Source: Sphingomonadales bacterium | GTDB taxonomy: Bacteria; Pseudomonadota; Alphaproteobacteria; Sphingomonadales; Sphingomonadaceae | Length of the DNA stretch: 49,567 nt | Direction of reading: 5' to 3' | NCBI GenBank assembly: GCA_027483465.1 | Contig: JAIXUQ010000092.1 | Location: 1 to 49,567 of the forward strand | In this document: positions 35,073-44,003 of the stretch, piece by piece | How positions within the stretch are numbered: the first letter of the stretch is position 1 | Layout: each line of letters starts with the position of its first letter | Notes under the pieces: generated by a model | The model's input: only the letters and a program-made list of their open reading frames with translations | Databases searched by the model: none | What the model was told of the DNA's origin: nothing | Made by a program: the position numbers and the translations under genes

Positions 35073-36593
35073 TCAGGCCGGCAACGGCATACGGGCCCGA
35101 CCATATCGGAAGGCTGGCCCGTCGAGGTCGATGCGCGGGATCACCATCCGTTCGGACCAGTAATCCTGGGTATGGCGCCATTCGTCTCCCGGCGCAGTGC
35201 GCGGCAGCAGATGTTGATCGCGCGCCAGATAGCCCGGATTGAAATCATCCGGATCAGCCCATGGGCCCAACGGGCTGCCGACAAGATCGGGCGGCAAAGC
35301 CACCTCAACCTTGTCGGCGCCTTTGGCATCCATGTGCGCAAGCAGACGGCAGGTGAATTCAGAGATAAGGTCTGACCGCAGGGTCCAGCTCGCCCGAAAA
35401 TAGCCGAACACCCACACGAGATTGGGCACGCCGGTGAACATCATCCCACGCCAGGTGATGCTTTCGGCAAAATCGAGCGGACGACCATCGATGCTAAACG
35501 CGATATCGCCGAACACACACAGATTGAAACCGGTGGCCAGCACGATCATGTCCGCCGCAACATGGTTGCCATCGGCCATTTCGACTCCATTGGGCGTAAA
35601 GCGGGTGATCGTGCCGGTCACCACATCGGCTTTGCCAGCACGGATGCCCGCAAACAGGTCGCCATCGGGCACAAAGGCCAGTCGTTGCCGCCACGGGCGG
35701 TAGGCCGGGGTGAAGTGACGCATGTCATATCCATCAGGGAGCAATTCTTGCACCCCGGCAAGCAGTTCAGCGGCCACCTCATCGGGCGCAGAGCGACACA
35801 AGCGCACCATCTGATCCTGATCATGGATGATCTTCTTGCGAACGATGTCGTGGATGGTGGCTTCATCCACACCGATTGGCCGCAGCATATCGGCCAGTTG
35901 ATTCTCATTTCGGCCCGGTATGAAATAGGTGGGGCTGCGTTGGATCATGGTGACATGAACTGCCGTTGTGGCCATCGCTGGGACCACCGTTGCAGCTGTG
36001 GCACCGGAACCGATCACCGCCACGCGTTTGCCCGCATAACTTGTCGTTTCATCCCACTCTTCGGTGTGGATGATCGGGCCGCAGAAATCGGCCATCCCAG
36101 GCCAATCTGGCCAATGGCCTTGGTGATGCCTGTAATAGCCTTGCGCCATCCACAGGAAGCGGCTGCGAAAACTGGCATGGCTGCCGTCACTGCGGCGGGC
36201 GCGGATCAGCCAGTGAGCCGATTGGCTGTCCCACGCCGCCGTTTCGATGGAATGGCCATAGTGGATGTGACGATCAAGGCCATTCTCCTCGATCATCTCG
36301 CCCAGATAGGCTTGGATCTCGTCGGCCGTGGCGATGGGCGGCCCTACCCAAGGCTTGAAACGGAAACCAAATGTGTAAAGGTCAGAGTCAGATCGGATGC
36401 CCGGAAATTTGTGGGTGAGCCAGGTGCCACCAAAGCTGGCCTCCCGTTCCAGCACCACGAAGCGCTTGCTGGGCAACCGGTTTTTCAGGTGCCAGGCAGC
36501 CGACAAACCGGACATGCCAGCTCCCACTACCAGCACATCGACATCACATACGCGGCCATCGTCTGCAGGACGGGGGCAAACCGGCATGTCCAT
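35073..36593 (-). CDS. Flavin-containing (Baeyer-Villiger type) monooxygenase
   Basis: A 506-residue two-dinucleotide-binding flavoprotein. FAD site: VLVVGAGMSGLSAAWHL with ERE at the end of beta-2. The BVMO fingerprint appears as FCGPIIHTEEWDE (FxGxxxHxxxW, with D for P). The NADPH site is VAVIGSGATAATVVPAMA, and the ATG-type motif is MIVLATGFNL. It probably oxygenates a ketone or lipophilic substrate using NADPH and O2. The start at 36593 avoids 15 upstream residues that lie before the fold. A perfect FNR-type box lies 57 bp upstream. Confidence 0.9.
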   Translation of the reverse strand: MDMPVCPRPADDGRVCDVDVLVVGAGMSGLSAAWHLKNRLPSKRFVVLEREASFGGTWLTHKFPGIRSDSDLYTFGFRFKPWVGPPIATADEIQAYLGEMIEENGLDRHIHYGHSIETAAWDSQSAHWLIRARRSDGSHASFRSRFLWMAQGYYRHHQGHWPDWPGMADFCGPIIHTEEWDETTSYAGKRVAVIGSGATAATVVPAMATTAVHVTMIQRSPTYFIPGRNENQLADMLRPIGVDEATIHDIVRKKIIHDQDQMVRLCRSAPDEVAAELLAGVQELLPDGYDMRHFTPAYRPWRQRLAFVPDGDLFAGIRAGKADVVTGTITRFTPNGVEMADGNHVAADMIVLATGFNLCVFGDIAFSIDGRPLDFAESITWRGMMFTGVPNLVWVFGYFRASWTLRSDLISEFTCRLLAHMDAKGADKVEVALPPDLVGSPLGPWADPDDFNPGYLARDQHLLPRTAPGDEWRHTQDYWSERMVIPRIDLDGPAFRYGRARMPLPA

Positions 36594-36649
36594 GATCAAT
36601 CCTCTCGCCCGAACTGCGGCAAGTGTTGGACACCGCAACCGGGACTGCC

Positions 36650-36663
36650 TTGATCTGGATCAA
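36650..36663. promoter_or_regulatory. FNR/FixK-type binding site
   Basis: TTGAT-CTGG-ATCAA is an exact match to the TTGAT-N4-ATCAA consensus of FNR/FnrL/FixK regulators. It lies in the 123-bp gap between the divergent BVMO gene (start 36593) and trmB (start 36717), 57 bp from the former and 53 bp from the latter, so either could be the target. Confidence 0.65.
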
Positions 36664-36716
36664 ATGGCCGGCCCTGCCCTTTTCCACAGGCGGGCTTTCA
36701 GGCAAGTGCACGCGCC

Positions 36717-37436
36717 ATGATTGAGCTTAAATCTGAACAGGGCCCCGATTCGGCCGCATCTGATCCCACAACCATTCGCCGCCTGTATGGTCGACGCCAG
36801 GGCCACGCCCTGCGCCAGGGGCAAGCGGCGCTGTTTGCCGATTTGCTGCCGCAAATTGCGATCCCAGGTGCAGGGACGATCACTGCTGAAAGCCTGTTTG
36901 GTGATGACCGGCCGCTATGGCTGGAAATCGGCTTCGGCAAGGGTGAGCATATGGCCAACCAGGCCAATGCACATCCGGATGTCGGCCTGATTGGCGCAGA
37001 ACCGTTCGTGGATGGCGTGGTTGGCGCGCTGATGGCCGTGCGCGATGGCGGATTGCGCAATGTGCGCATTCATCATGGCGATGCGTTGGACGTGCTTGAA
37101 CGGCTGCCAGACGCCAGTTTGGCGCGGGCGTTCCTCCTGCACCCGGATCCCTGGCCCAAGGCCCGACACGCCAAGCGACGCTTCATGAACCCCGGCCCGC
37201 TTGACCATATTGCCCGGGTGCTGAAGCCCGGTGGCGAATTTCGCTTTGGCACTGACCACCCGGTTTATTGCCGCTGGGCCCTGATGCAGATGCAGCGTCG
37301 CAGCGAGTTTGGTTGGATCGGCGAAACGGCTGATGATTTCCTGAGCCGCCCTGTCGACTGGCCACAAACGCGATACGAGGCAAAGGCACGCCGGCTTGGC
37401 CACGAAGTATGGTATTTCCGCTGGCGGCGTGTGTGA
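36717..37436 (+). CDS. trmB: tRNA (guanine-N7-)-methyltransferase
   Basis: A 239-residue SAM-dependent methyltransferase that modifies G46 of tRNA. Motifs: LWLEIGFGKGEH (SAM binding), GAEPFVDGVV, HGDALDVL, and the diagnostic LLHPDPWPKARHAKRRFMNP followed by LKPGGEFRFGTDHPVYCRW. An N-terminal extension with RRLYGRRQGHALR is normal for this class. The stop overlaps the next gene (GTGA). Confidence 0.96.
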   Translation: MIELKSEQGPDSAASDPTTIRRLYGRRQGHALRQGQAALFADLLPQIAIPGAGTITAESLFGDDRPLWLEIGFGKGEHMANQANAHPDVGLIGAEPFVDGVVGALMAVRDGGLRNVRIHHGDALDVLERLPDASLARAFLLHPDPWPKARHAKRRFMNPGPLDHIARVLKPGGEFRFGTDHPVYCRWALMQMQRRSEFGWIGETADDFLSRPVDWPQTRYEAKARRLGHEVWYFRWRRV

Positions 37437-37984
37437 GCACAGAATGGTATCCGCACATCTTTGATGCGGTGCTGGAACGGCACGGCATCGGCCGCACCCG
37501 CCAGATTTTCTACACCGTGCTGTTTCTGCCCGCCGAATTGGTGGCCGAATTGCCGTTTGCGCAACATCCACAGTTGCGCGTTGAGGGCGAAATCGCCGAG
37601 GTTCCGATGAGCGGTGCGTTTGTGTCGACCGGTGATGGCAGGCGTTACATCATGGTTTCGCCCGATCTGCAGCGTAAGGCCGGCGTGGCTTTTGGCGATC
37701 AGGTGACAATGCGATTCCGTGTTTCCGATCAGGGGGCGGTGGACGTGCCAGCAGCCCTGGCCAGCGCGCTGACGCGAGATTCGGCCGCATTGGAAGCGTG
37801 GGAGGCGTTGACCAGCGGGCGACGGCGTGCCTTGGCCCACCTCGTCGGCAACGCACGGAGTGAACGGACCCGGGCCCGACGGGTGGCGGCGATTCTGGTG
37901 ACGATCACTGGCCGGCCAGTGCCGCCCGAATTGGCTGTCGATGTGGGCCGGCTGGCCTATTTGTTCGGAAGGCGTCAGGGGTGA
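37433..37984 (+). CDS. DUF1905/YdeI-type protein
   Basis: A 183-residue protein. The first part (about residues 30-100), with VPMSGAFVSTGDGRRYIMVSP and GVAFGDQVTMRFRV, is the DUF1905 barrel. The second part, ALEAWEALTSGRRRALAHLV followed by SERTRARRVAAIL, is the YdeI/OmpD-associated helical region. The biochemical role is unknown. The GTG start at 37433 overlaps the trmB stop; a longer frame begins inside trmB. Confidence 0.82.
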   Translation: MSTEWYPHIFDAVLERHGIGRTRQIFYTVLFLPAELVAELPFAQHPQLRVEGEIAEVPMSGAFVSTGDGRRYIMVSPDLQRKAGVAFGDQVTMRFRVSDQGAVDVPAALASALTRDSAALEAWEALTSGRRRALAHLVGNARSERTRARRVAAILVTITGRPVPPELAVDVGRLAYLFGRRQG

Positions 37985-38045
37985 ACAGCGCTGTGACACT
38001 GGGACCATTGACCGCGCCGCGGCACTTCGCCTAGGCCTTCGCACC

Positions 38046-38996
38046 GTGAGCCAGTATCTCGACTTTGAAAAGCCGATCGCCCAGATCGCTCAGCGTGCCG
38101 CTGATTATCGTGCCGCCGGGGACGAGGCTGGCGCCCGCCATGCCGAAGGTGCAGCCCGTCGCCTTCTCGCTGAAACCTATGCGCGGTTGACGCCCTGGCA
38201 GAAGACCATGGTCGCCCGCCACCCCCAGCGGCCGCATTTCACCGATACGGTAAAGGCGCTGGTTTCAGACTTTATGCCTCTGGCCGGCGACCGCGCCTAT
38301 GGCGAAGACGAGGCAATCGTGGGCGGCATCGGCACGCTCAGAGGCCAGAACATCCCAGTTGTGGTGATTGGCCATGAAAAGGGCAGCGACACCGCCAGCC
38401 GCGTAAAGCACAATTTCGGCATGGGTCGGCCTGAAGGATATCGCAAAGCAGCGAGGTTGGTCGAACTGGCTGGCCGGTTTAACGTGCCGGTCATCACGCT
38501 GGCTGACAGCGCGGGGGCCTATCCCGGTGTTGATGGCGAGGCCCGCGGTCAGGCTGAAGCCATTGCACGTGCCACCGCAGCTTTCCTGGCAGCACCTGTA
38601 CCGATCATCGCTGCAATCACGGGTGAAGGCATGTCGGGCGGGGCCATCGGTATCGCTGCAGCGGACCGGGTGATCATGTTTGAACACGCCGTCTATGCGG
38701 TGATCTCCCCGGAAGGCTGCGCCTCGATCCTTTGGCGCACCGCCGAAAAGGGCCAGAACCGGGCTGCCGATGCGGCAGAAGCGATGAAGGTGACGGCCGC
38801 GGATTGCAAGGCACTGGGCGTGATCGATACCATCGTACCAGAACCGCTTGGTGGCGCCCATCGCGATCCGGCCGCGGCGATCGCCTCCCTGGCCATGGCC
38901 ATCGCTGCTGAATTGCAACCGTTGCTGGCCAAGAGCCCGCAACAATTGATCCGTGATCGCCGAACCAAGTATCTGGCCATGGGGCGCACCCTCTGA
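38046..38996 (+). CDS. accA: Acetyl-CoA carboxylase carboxyltransferase subunit alpha
   Basis: A 316-residue alpha subunit of the carboxyltransferase that completes malonyl-CoA formation. The GTG at 38046 gives the expected start VSQYLDFEKPIAQIAQRA. Core motifs: NIPVVVIGHEKGSDT, NFGMGRPEGYRKAARL, LADSAGAYPGVDGEARGQAE, ITGEGMSGGAIGIAAAD, YAVISPEGCASILW. The upstream in-frame extension is out of line with the family and is rejected. Confidence 0.96.
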   Translation: MSQYLDFEKPIAQIAQRAADYRAAGDEAGARHAEGAARRLLAETYARLTPWQKTMVARHPQRPHFTDTVKALVSDFMPLAGDRAYGEDEAIVGGIGTLRGQNIPVVVIGHEKGSDTASRVKHNFGMGRPEGYRKAARLVELAGRFNVPVITLADSAGAYPGVDGEARGQAEAIARATAAFLAAPVPIIAAITGEGMSGGAIGIAAADRVIMFEHAVYAVISPEGCASILWRTAEKGQNRAADAAEAMKVTAADCKALGVIDTIVPEPLGGAHRDPAAAIASLAMAIAAELQPLLAKSPQQLIRDRRTKYLAMGRTL

Positions 38997-39037
38997 CCTG
39001 TTATCGGGAATGCCGCCTGGGGAGCTGAGCTGACGGC

Positions 39038-40465
39038 ATGTTCGAAGCCCGTTCTGCCCTTGTCGCATTTTGCCTCTTCCTGGCTGTGCCGGCAGCGGCG
39101 CAAGTGGCACCGCCAGGCCTTTCCGCAACGGAGCGGCAGCAAGGCGCCCAAGCGCACCCTCAGATCCTTCAACAGTTCGGCGGCGCCATGACGGGGCCGG
39201 CGGCGGATTATGTGCGCAGCGTAGGCCAACGGATTGCCGTGCAATCGGGGGGCGGAGCGCGCGCGCAGGATTACACGGTCACGCTCCTCAATTCCAACGT
39301 CAACAACGCCTTCGCCATACCCGGCGGCTATGTCTACATCACCCGGCAGTTGCTCGGGCTGCTGAATGATGAAGCTGAACTGGCGTTCGTGATGGGTCAC
39401 GAGGTGGCCCATGTCGCTGCCCGGCATGGGCAGAAGCGGCAGACACGATCGGCCCTGTCCACGATTCTGGCTGGGTTGGCCGGTGCGGTCACGGGTTCAG
39501 ATCTTGTCGGCCGCGGTGCCGAGGTGGTCGCGCAATTGACCACCCTTGGCTACAGCCGGGAGCAGGAGCGTCAGGCCGACAGTCTGGGTGTGCGATACCT
39601 GGCCGGCGCCGCCTATGATCCGTTGGCCAGCGTCGATGCACTCGCTGCCCTGGGCGCCCAAACCAGCCTGGAAGCGCGCTTGCAGGGCCGCAGTGGTGCC
39701 GAACCCTCTCGCTGGTTGTCCACCCATCCGGCCTCGACGGAACGTGTTTCGCGTATCCGCGCCGAAGCGGCCACAATGGTGGCGAGGGCGGGGGCCCGGG
39801 CCCACAACCGTGACGCCTTTCTGAATGCCATCGACGGCCTACCCTATGACGACGACGCCGGCGCTGGCGTTGTGCAGGGGCGCAGCTTTCGTCATAGTGG
39901 GCTCCAACTGGCTTTTGATGCGCCCCAGGGCTTCACCCTGACAAATGGCGAAGCGCTTGGTGGCACAGGGCCGGCCGGCACCAGCTTCGAATTGCGACCG
40001 GTTTCCTTGGGAGATGCTGGACTGTCTGGTGTTGCGGCCTCGCGCTGGCAGGCGCTGGGCCTGCAGCCGCGCGCCATGCAGCCCACACGCATCAATGGGC
40101 TGGAGGCTCTGGTTGGCAACGCCCAGGCACAAACCCGTTCGGGCCCGGTTGAGGTTGGCCTCACCGTCTATCGTTGGAATGCGCTAACGGCCTTCAGCCT
40201 GATCAGCGTGGCGCCACAGGGCCAGGGCGCGATTGTGGCGCCCATTGCGGGCAGTCTGCGCCGGATGAACGCCCAGGAAAGCGCCAGCGTGCGAATGCGG
40301 CGCATTGAAGTGGTTCGTGTGGCGGCGCGTGACACGCTTGCCAGTCTTGCTGCCCGCATGGCCTATGATGACAATCAGTTGGAGCGCCTGTTGACGCTCA
40401 ATCAGTTGCCGCCCAACGCCGCGCTGAAATCTGGTGACCGGATCAAGCTAGTGGTGTGGCGCTGA
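39038..40465 (+). CDS. Exported M48 metalloprotease with C-terminal LysM-like segment
   Basis: A 475-residue protein with a signal peptide ending AVPAAAQ. The zinc motif is H121-EVA-H125, with the third ligand in YSREQERQADSLG. The pattern VNNAFAIPGGYVYITRQLL is typical of BepA/YfgC-like periplasmic proteases that police outer-membrane protein assembly. Instead of BepA's TPR domain, the C-terminal ~50 residues (VAARDTLASLAARMAYDDNQ ... LNQLPPNAALKSGDRIKLVV) look like a LysM-type unit that could anchor it to peptidoglycan. The stop overlaps the mutT start. Confidence 0.9.
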   Translation: MFEARSALVAFCLFLAVPAAAQVAPPGLSATERQQGAQAHPQILQQFGGAMTGPAADYVRSVGQRIAVQSGGGARAQDYTVTLLNSNVNNAFAIPGGYVYITRQLLGLLNDEAELAFVMGHEVAHVAARHGQKRQTRSALSTILAGLAGAVTGSDLVGRGAEVVAQLTTLGYSREQERQADSLGVRYLAGAAYDPLASVDALAALGAQTSLEARLQGRSGAEPSRWLSTHPASTERVSRIRAEAATMVARAGARAHNRDAFLNAIDGLPYDDDAGAGVVQGRSFRHSGLQLAFDAPQGFTLTNGEALGGTGPAGTSFELRPVSLGDAGLSGVAASRWQALGLQPRAMQPTRINGLEALVGNAQAQTRSGPVEVGLTVYRWNALTAFSLISVAPQGQGAIVAPIAGSLRRMNAQESASVRMRRIEVVRVAARDTLASLAARMAYDDNQLERLLTLNQLPPNAALKSGDRIKLVVWR

Positions 40466-40914
40466 TGCGCGTTGTGCATGTGGTGGCGGCCGCGTTGCTT
40501 GATGCGGCCGGGCGGGTGCTGGTGGCACAACGGCCCCCCGGCAAATCGCTGGCCGGCCTGTGGGAATTCCCGGGCGGCAAGCTGGAACCAGGGGAGTCGC
40601 CGGAGACCGCACTGGCGCGGGAGCTTTGGGAGGAGTTGGGGATTACTGCGCCCGAGCTGACCCCGTTTACCTTCGTCTCATTTGGCTATCCTGATTTTCA
40701 TCTGGTGATGCTGCTTTACTGGTGCCGCGCCTGGCATGGGGAACCCCAGGGTCGGGACGGACAGGCATTGCGATGGGAACCCCCCGCATCACTCATGGCG
40801 CTGCCGATGCCGCCGGCCGACGTCCCGCTGGTCGAGGCCATGGTTGCGATCCTTGCGCCGGCGCAAGCAGCCATTAACCCTCCGCGCGGTTTGCCGAAGG
40901 TTGCACCAGTGTGA
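40465..40914 (+). CDS. mutT: MutT-like Nudix hydrolase (8-oxo-dGTP diphosphatase)
   Basis: A 149-residue protein. The Nudix box [20 protein letters not shown] followed by ELGI is complete (GX5EX7REXXEEXGI form). The start [20 protein letters not shown] and [12 protein letters not shown] are those of MutT, which removes oxidised dGTP from the nucleotide pool. TGATG overlap with the M48 gene decides the start at 40465. Confidence 0.92.
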   Translation: MRVVHVVAAALLDAAGRVLVAQRPPGKSLAGLWEFPGGKLEPGESPETALARELWEELGITAPELTPFTFVSFGYPDFHLVMLLYWCRAWHGEPQGRDGQALRWEPPASLMALPMPPADVPLVEAMVAILAPAQAAINPPRGLPKVAPV

Positions 40915-40975
40915 CAGGCCGGCTATGGCCGCGCCGGAACCAAGGTGGCTTGGCGGGCAGTATCAGGGGCGATGC

Positions 40976-41911
40976 ATGAAAATCCTGGCGGGCAACGGCA
41001 ATCCGGATCTGGCCCAGGCGATTGCTGCCTATCTTGAAATTCCACTCACCCGTGCGTCTGTTCGGCGATTTGCCGACGAGGAGATTTTTGTCGAGATCGA
41101 CGAAAATGTGCGCGGTGAGGATGTATTCGTGGTTCAGCCCACCGCAGCGCCGGCCAACGATAATCTGATGGAATTGCTGATCTGCATCGATGCGCTGAAA
41201 CGTGCGTCTGCGCGGCGCATCACCGCTGTGGTGCCCTATTTTGGCTATGCTCGTCAGGATCGGAAATCCGGTTCACGAACGCCAATTTCGGCAAAACTGG
41301 TCGCCAATCTGATCACCAAGGCCGGCGCTGACCGGGTCCTGAGCCTTGATCTGCACGCCGGCCAGATCCAGGGCTTTTTCGATATTCCCACTGACAATCT
41401 GTTTGCCGCACCGGTGATGGCTGCCGACATCACGGCCCGCATGGGTGTGGCCGATTTGATGGTGGTCTCTCCCGATGTTGGCGGCGTGGTGCGCGCGCGT
41501 GCGCTGGCCAAGCGGCTCGGCAACGCGCCGCTGGCCATCGTCGACAAGCGACGCGAGCGGCCCGGCGAGTCAGAAGTGATGAACATTATCGGCGACGTCC
41601 GCGGTCGCCGCTGCATTCTTGTCGATGACATCGTCGATTCGGCTGGCACGCTGTGCAACGCGGCTGCCGCTTTGCTGGAAGCCGGCGCGGCCAGTGCCAC
41701 AGCCTATGTCAGCCACGGTGTGCTTTCTGGCGGCGCTGTGGCGCGGGTGGACGGCTCTGCGCTGGCCGAACTGGTGGTCACCGACTCGATTGCGGCGACT
41801 GCGGCAGTCAAAGCGGCCCAACGCATCCGGCGGATCACCATCGCGCCGCTGCTGGCCGAAGCCATGCGGCGTACCGCCGAGGAAAGCTCGGTCAGCAGCC
41901 TGTTTGATTAA
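40976..41911 (+). CDS. prs: Ribose-phosphate pyrophosphokinase
   Basis: A 311-residue PRPP synthetase. Motifs: [40 protein letters not shown] (ATP-binding flexible region), [19 protein letters not shown], the [15 protein letters not shown] catalytic loop, and the PRPP loop [14 protein letters not shown]. Length is normal. It is convergent with a small secreted-protein gene, 14 bp away. Confidence 0.97.
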   Translation: MKILAGNGNPDLAQAIAAYLEIPLTRASVRRFADEEIFVEIDENVRGEDVFVVQPTAAPANDNLMELLICIDALKRASARRITAVVPYFGYARQDRKSGSRTPISAKLVANLITKAGADRVLSLDLHAGQIQGFFDIPTDNLFAAPVMAADITARMGVADLMVVSPDVGGVVRARALAKRLGNAPLAIVDKRRERPGESEVMNIIGDVRGRRCILVDDIVDSAGTLCNAAAALLEAGAASATAYVSHGVLSGGAVARVDGSALAELVVTDSIAATAAVKAAQRIRRITIAPLLAEAMRRTAEESSVSSLFD

Positions 41912-41925
41912 GCCGCTGCCGCCGT

Positions 41926-42135
41926 TCAGTTTCCGGCGTTGCGGTTGATCACAGTGCCATCGGGTTTGTAGACTTTTTCCGGCGTCACATAATCCCCGCT
42001 TGGGGTGCAGATGCCGCCCGGGTCCTTCTTGCGGATGGCGGCACAAAACTCGGTGTCGGGACGGCTCTGGGCACAGGCAGGCGCAGCCAGCACAGTGACA
42101 GCGAGCAGCGCGGCGATGGACAGCGACTTGATCAT
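41926..42135 (-). CDS. Small exported protein, 69 residues
   Basis: A signal peptide (MIKSLSIAALLAVTVLAAPA) ends near ACAQS. The mature part is about 47 residues and contains two cysteines, FCAAIRKKDPGGICTPSG, that could form a disulfide. No family recognised. It is easy to miss because it is embedded in a much longer minus-strand frame that is antisense to alr. The signal peptide, sensible start and convergent placement support a real gene. Confidence 0.6.
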   Translation of the reverse strand: MIKSLSIAALLAVTVLAAPACAQSRPDTEFCAAIRKKDPGGICTPSGDYVTPEKVYKPDGTVINRNAGN

Positions 42136-42195
42136 GTAGCCGCCATACACCGCAACGGCTTGCGCGGCCATGAACAAGGCCGCTAATCGACGTTC

Positions 42196-43233
42196 GTGGA
42201 ATCGGTCCCACCTTTTCAGGCCAGGCTCGTTCTGGACAGTGATGCCTTGGTGGCCAATTGGCGCGCCTTTGCTGCCTGTGGCGCTGCTGAAGCCGGGGCG
42301 GCGATCAAGGCTGATGGCTATGGGCTTGGCGCGCGCGACGTGCTGATGCGTCTGGCCGCTGCCGGCTGCCGGCATTTCTTTGTCGCCCATTGGCATGAAG
42401 TGCCGCCATTGCTGCCCTTGCCGGATGGCATCCGCCTGTCGGTTCTTCATGGCGTGACCGAAGATCAGATGCCATCCGCGCTGGTGCTGCCGGCCGAGCC
42501 TGTGCTGTCCACCCCAGCACAAGCTGCGCTGTGGCGACAGACTGGCCGACCGGTGGAAGTAATGGTCGATACCGGCATGAACCGGCTTGGACTGGCGCCA
42601 GCAGACGCAGCCGCGATCAGCAACGGTTTGGAGGTGGCGGTGCTGCACAGCCACCTTGCGTGCACCGAAGAGCCTGCGCACCCCCTCAATGCGGCGCAAC
42701 TGGCTTGCTTTGCCGCCGTTGCCGAACAGGTGCCGGCACAGCGGCGCGCGCTGGCCAATTCGGCCGGAGCCGGTCTTGGCCCGGCCTATCATTTTGACCT
42801 TCTGCGCCCTGGCATCGGGCTTTATGGCGGCGGCTTGCTGCCAGATGGCCGGCCATCCCAGCCGGTCTTCCGTCTGTATGCGCGCATTATCCAGTTGCGG
42901 GCTGTGCCCGCCGGCGCCGCGGTGGGCTATGGTGCCAGCTTTGTTGCCGCCCGGCACAGCCGCATCGCCACGGTGGCGCTTGGCTATGCCGATGGCTACG
43001 CGCGGGGGCTTTCGGGTGTTGGCTGGGCGCTTGCCGGCGGAATCCGCTGCATGGCGGCTGGACGCATATCGATGGATCTGGCTGCGTTTGATGTCACGGA
43101 TGTCCCTCAGTTGGCAGAGGATGATTGGCTGGAGATTCCGTTCGATCCAGAGGCCATGGCCGCTGTATCGGGCCGCACCGCCTATGAACTGCTGGTGGCA
43201 CTGGGTCAGCGCTTCGAGCGGGTATGGCGATGA
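42196..43233 (+). CDS. alr: Alanine racemase
   Basis: A 345-residue fold-type III PLP enzyme making D-alanine for peptidoglycan. The PLP lysine lies in AIKADGYGLGA; MVDTGMNRLGL, FDLLRPGIGLYGG and VGYGASFVAARHSRIATVAL (with the catalytic Tyr further on) are conserved, and MAAGRISMDLAAFDVT completes the C-terminal domain. It uses a GTG start. The end overlaps mlaE by 4 bp. Confidence 0.95.
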   Translation: MESVPPFQARLVLDSDALVANWRAFAACGAAEAGAAIKADGYGLGARDVLMRLAAAGCRHFFVAHWHEVPPLLPLPDGIRLSVLHGVTEDQMPSALVLPAEPVLSTPAQAALWRQTGRPVEVMVDTGMNRLGLAPADAAAISNGLEVAVLHSHLACTEEPAHPLNAAQLACFAAVAEQVPAQRRALANSAGAGLGPAYHFDLLRPGIGLYGGGLLPDGRPSQPVFRLYARIIQLRAVPAGAAVGYGASFVAARHSRIATVALGYADGYARGLSGVGWALAGGIRCMAAGRISMDLAAFDVTDVPQLAEDDWLEIPFDPEAMAAVSGRTAYELLVALGQRFERVWR

Positions 43234-44003
43234 ATTTGCTGATTGCCATTGGCGCCTCGGTGTTGGCCGGGCTTGCCGGCATTGGGCGTTTGACGCGGTT
43301 CGGCGCCACTGCCCTGATCCGCCTGCTGCAGCCACCCTGGTATCCGGCGCAATATCTGCAGCAAATGCTTGTCATCGGTTGGCTGTCGCTGCCGGTTGTG
43401 GGCCTCACGGCGATCTTCACCGGTTCTGCCTTGGCGCAGCAGATTTTCATTGGCGGCAGCCGCTTCAATGCAGCTTCCACAGTACCAGCGGTAACGGTGA
43501 TCGGCGTCGTCCGTGAATTGGGCCCCGTCCTCGGTGGCCTGATGGTGGCAGGCCGGGTGGCCAGCGCGATGGCGGCAGAACTGGGCACCATGCGGGTGAC
43601 CGAGCAGATCGATGCGCTTGTCACCTTGCGCACCGATCCATTCCGTTGGCTGGTGGCGCCCCGCCTGCTGGCCGCCGTGTTGGTGATGCCAGCGCTGGTG
43701 CTTGTTTCAAATGCGCTGGGGGTGATGGGGGGGTGGCTGCTGGCGACACAGCGATTGGGTTTCAATTCAGCCCAATATCTGGCCACCACGGCTCGTTATC
43801 TGGAAGCAGATGATGTGATCTCCTCGTTGGTCAAGGCGGCGGTTTTCGGCTTCTTCATCGCCTTGATGGGTTGCTATCACGGCTATCACAGCGGCGGCGG
43901 TGCGGCCGGTGTTGGCCGGGCAACCACCAACGCCGTCGTGTCCAGCTTCATCCTCATCTTGCTGGCCAATCTGGTCATCACCGTGATCGTGTTCGGCTCA
44001 TGA
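43230..44003 (+). CDS. mlaE: MlaE-type ABC transporter permease
   Basis: A 257-residue membrane protein of the MlaE/YrbE permease family (phospholipid trafficking between outer and inner membrane). About five hydrophobic segments; the family core is seen in VIGVVRELGPVLGGLMVAGR followed by VASAMAAELGTMRVTEQIDA. ATG 43230 (overlapping the alr stop) is preferred; ATG 43224 is also possible. The ATPase follows with a 4-bp overlap. No mlaD gene is adjacent in the window. Confidence 0.92.
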   Translation: MNLLIAIGASVLAGLAGIGRLTRFGATALIRLLQPPWYPAQYLQQMLVIGWLSLPVVGLTAIFTGSALAQQIFIGGSRFNAASTVPAVTVIGVVRELGPVLGGLMVAGRVASAMAAELGTMRVTEQIDALVTLRTDPFRWLVAPRLLAAVLVMPALVLVSNALGVMGGWLLATQRLGFNSAQYLATTARYLEADDVISSLVKAAVFGFFIALMGCYHGYHSGGGAAGVGRATTNAVVSSFILILLANLVITVIVFGS

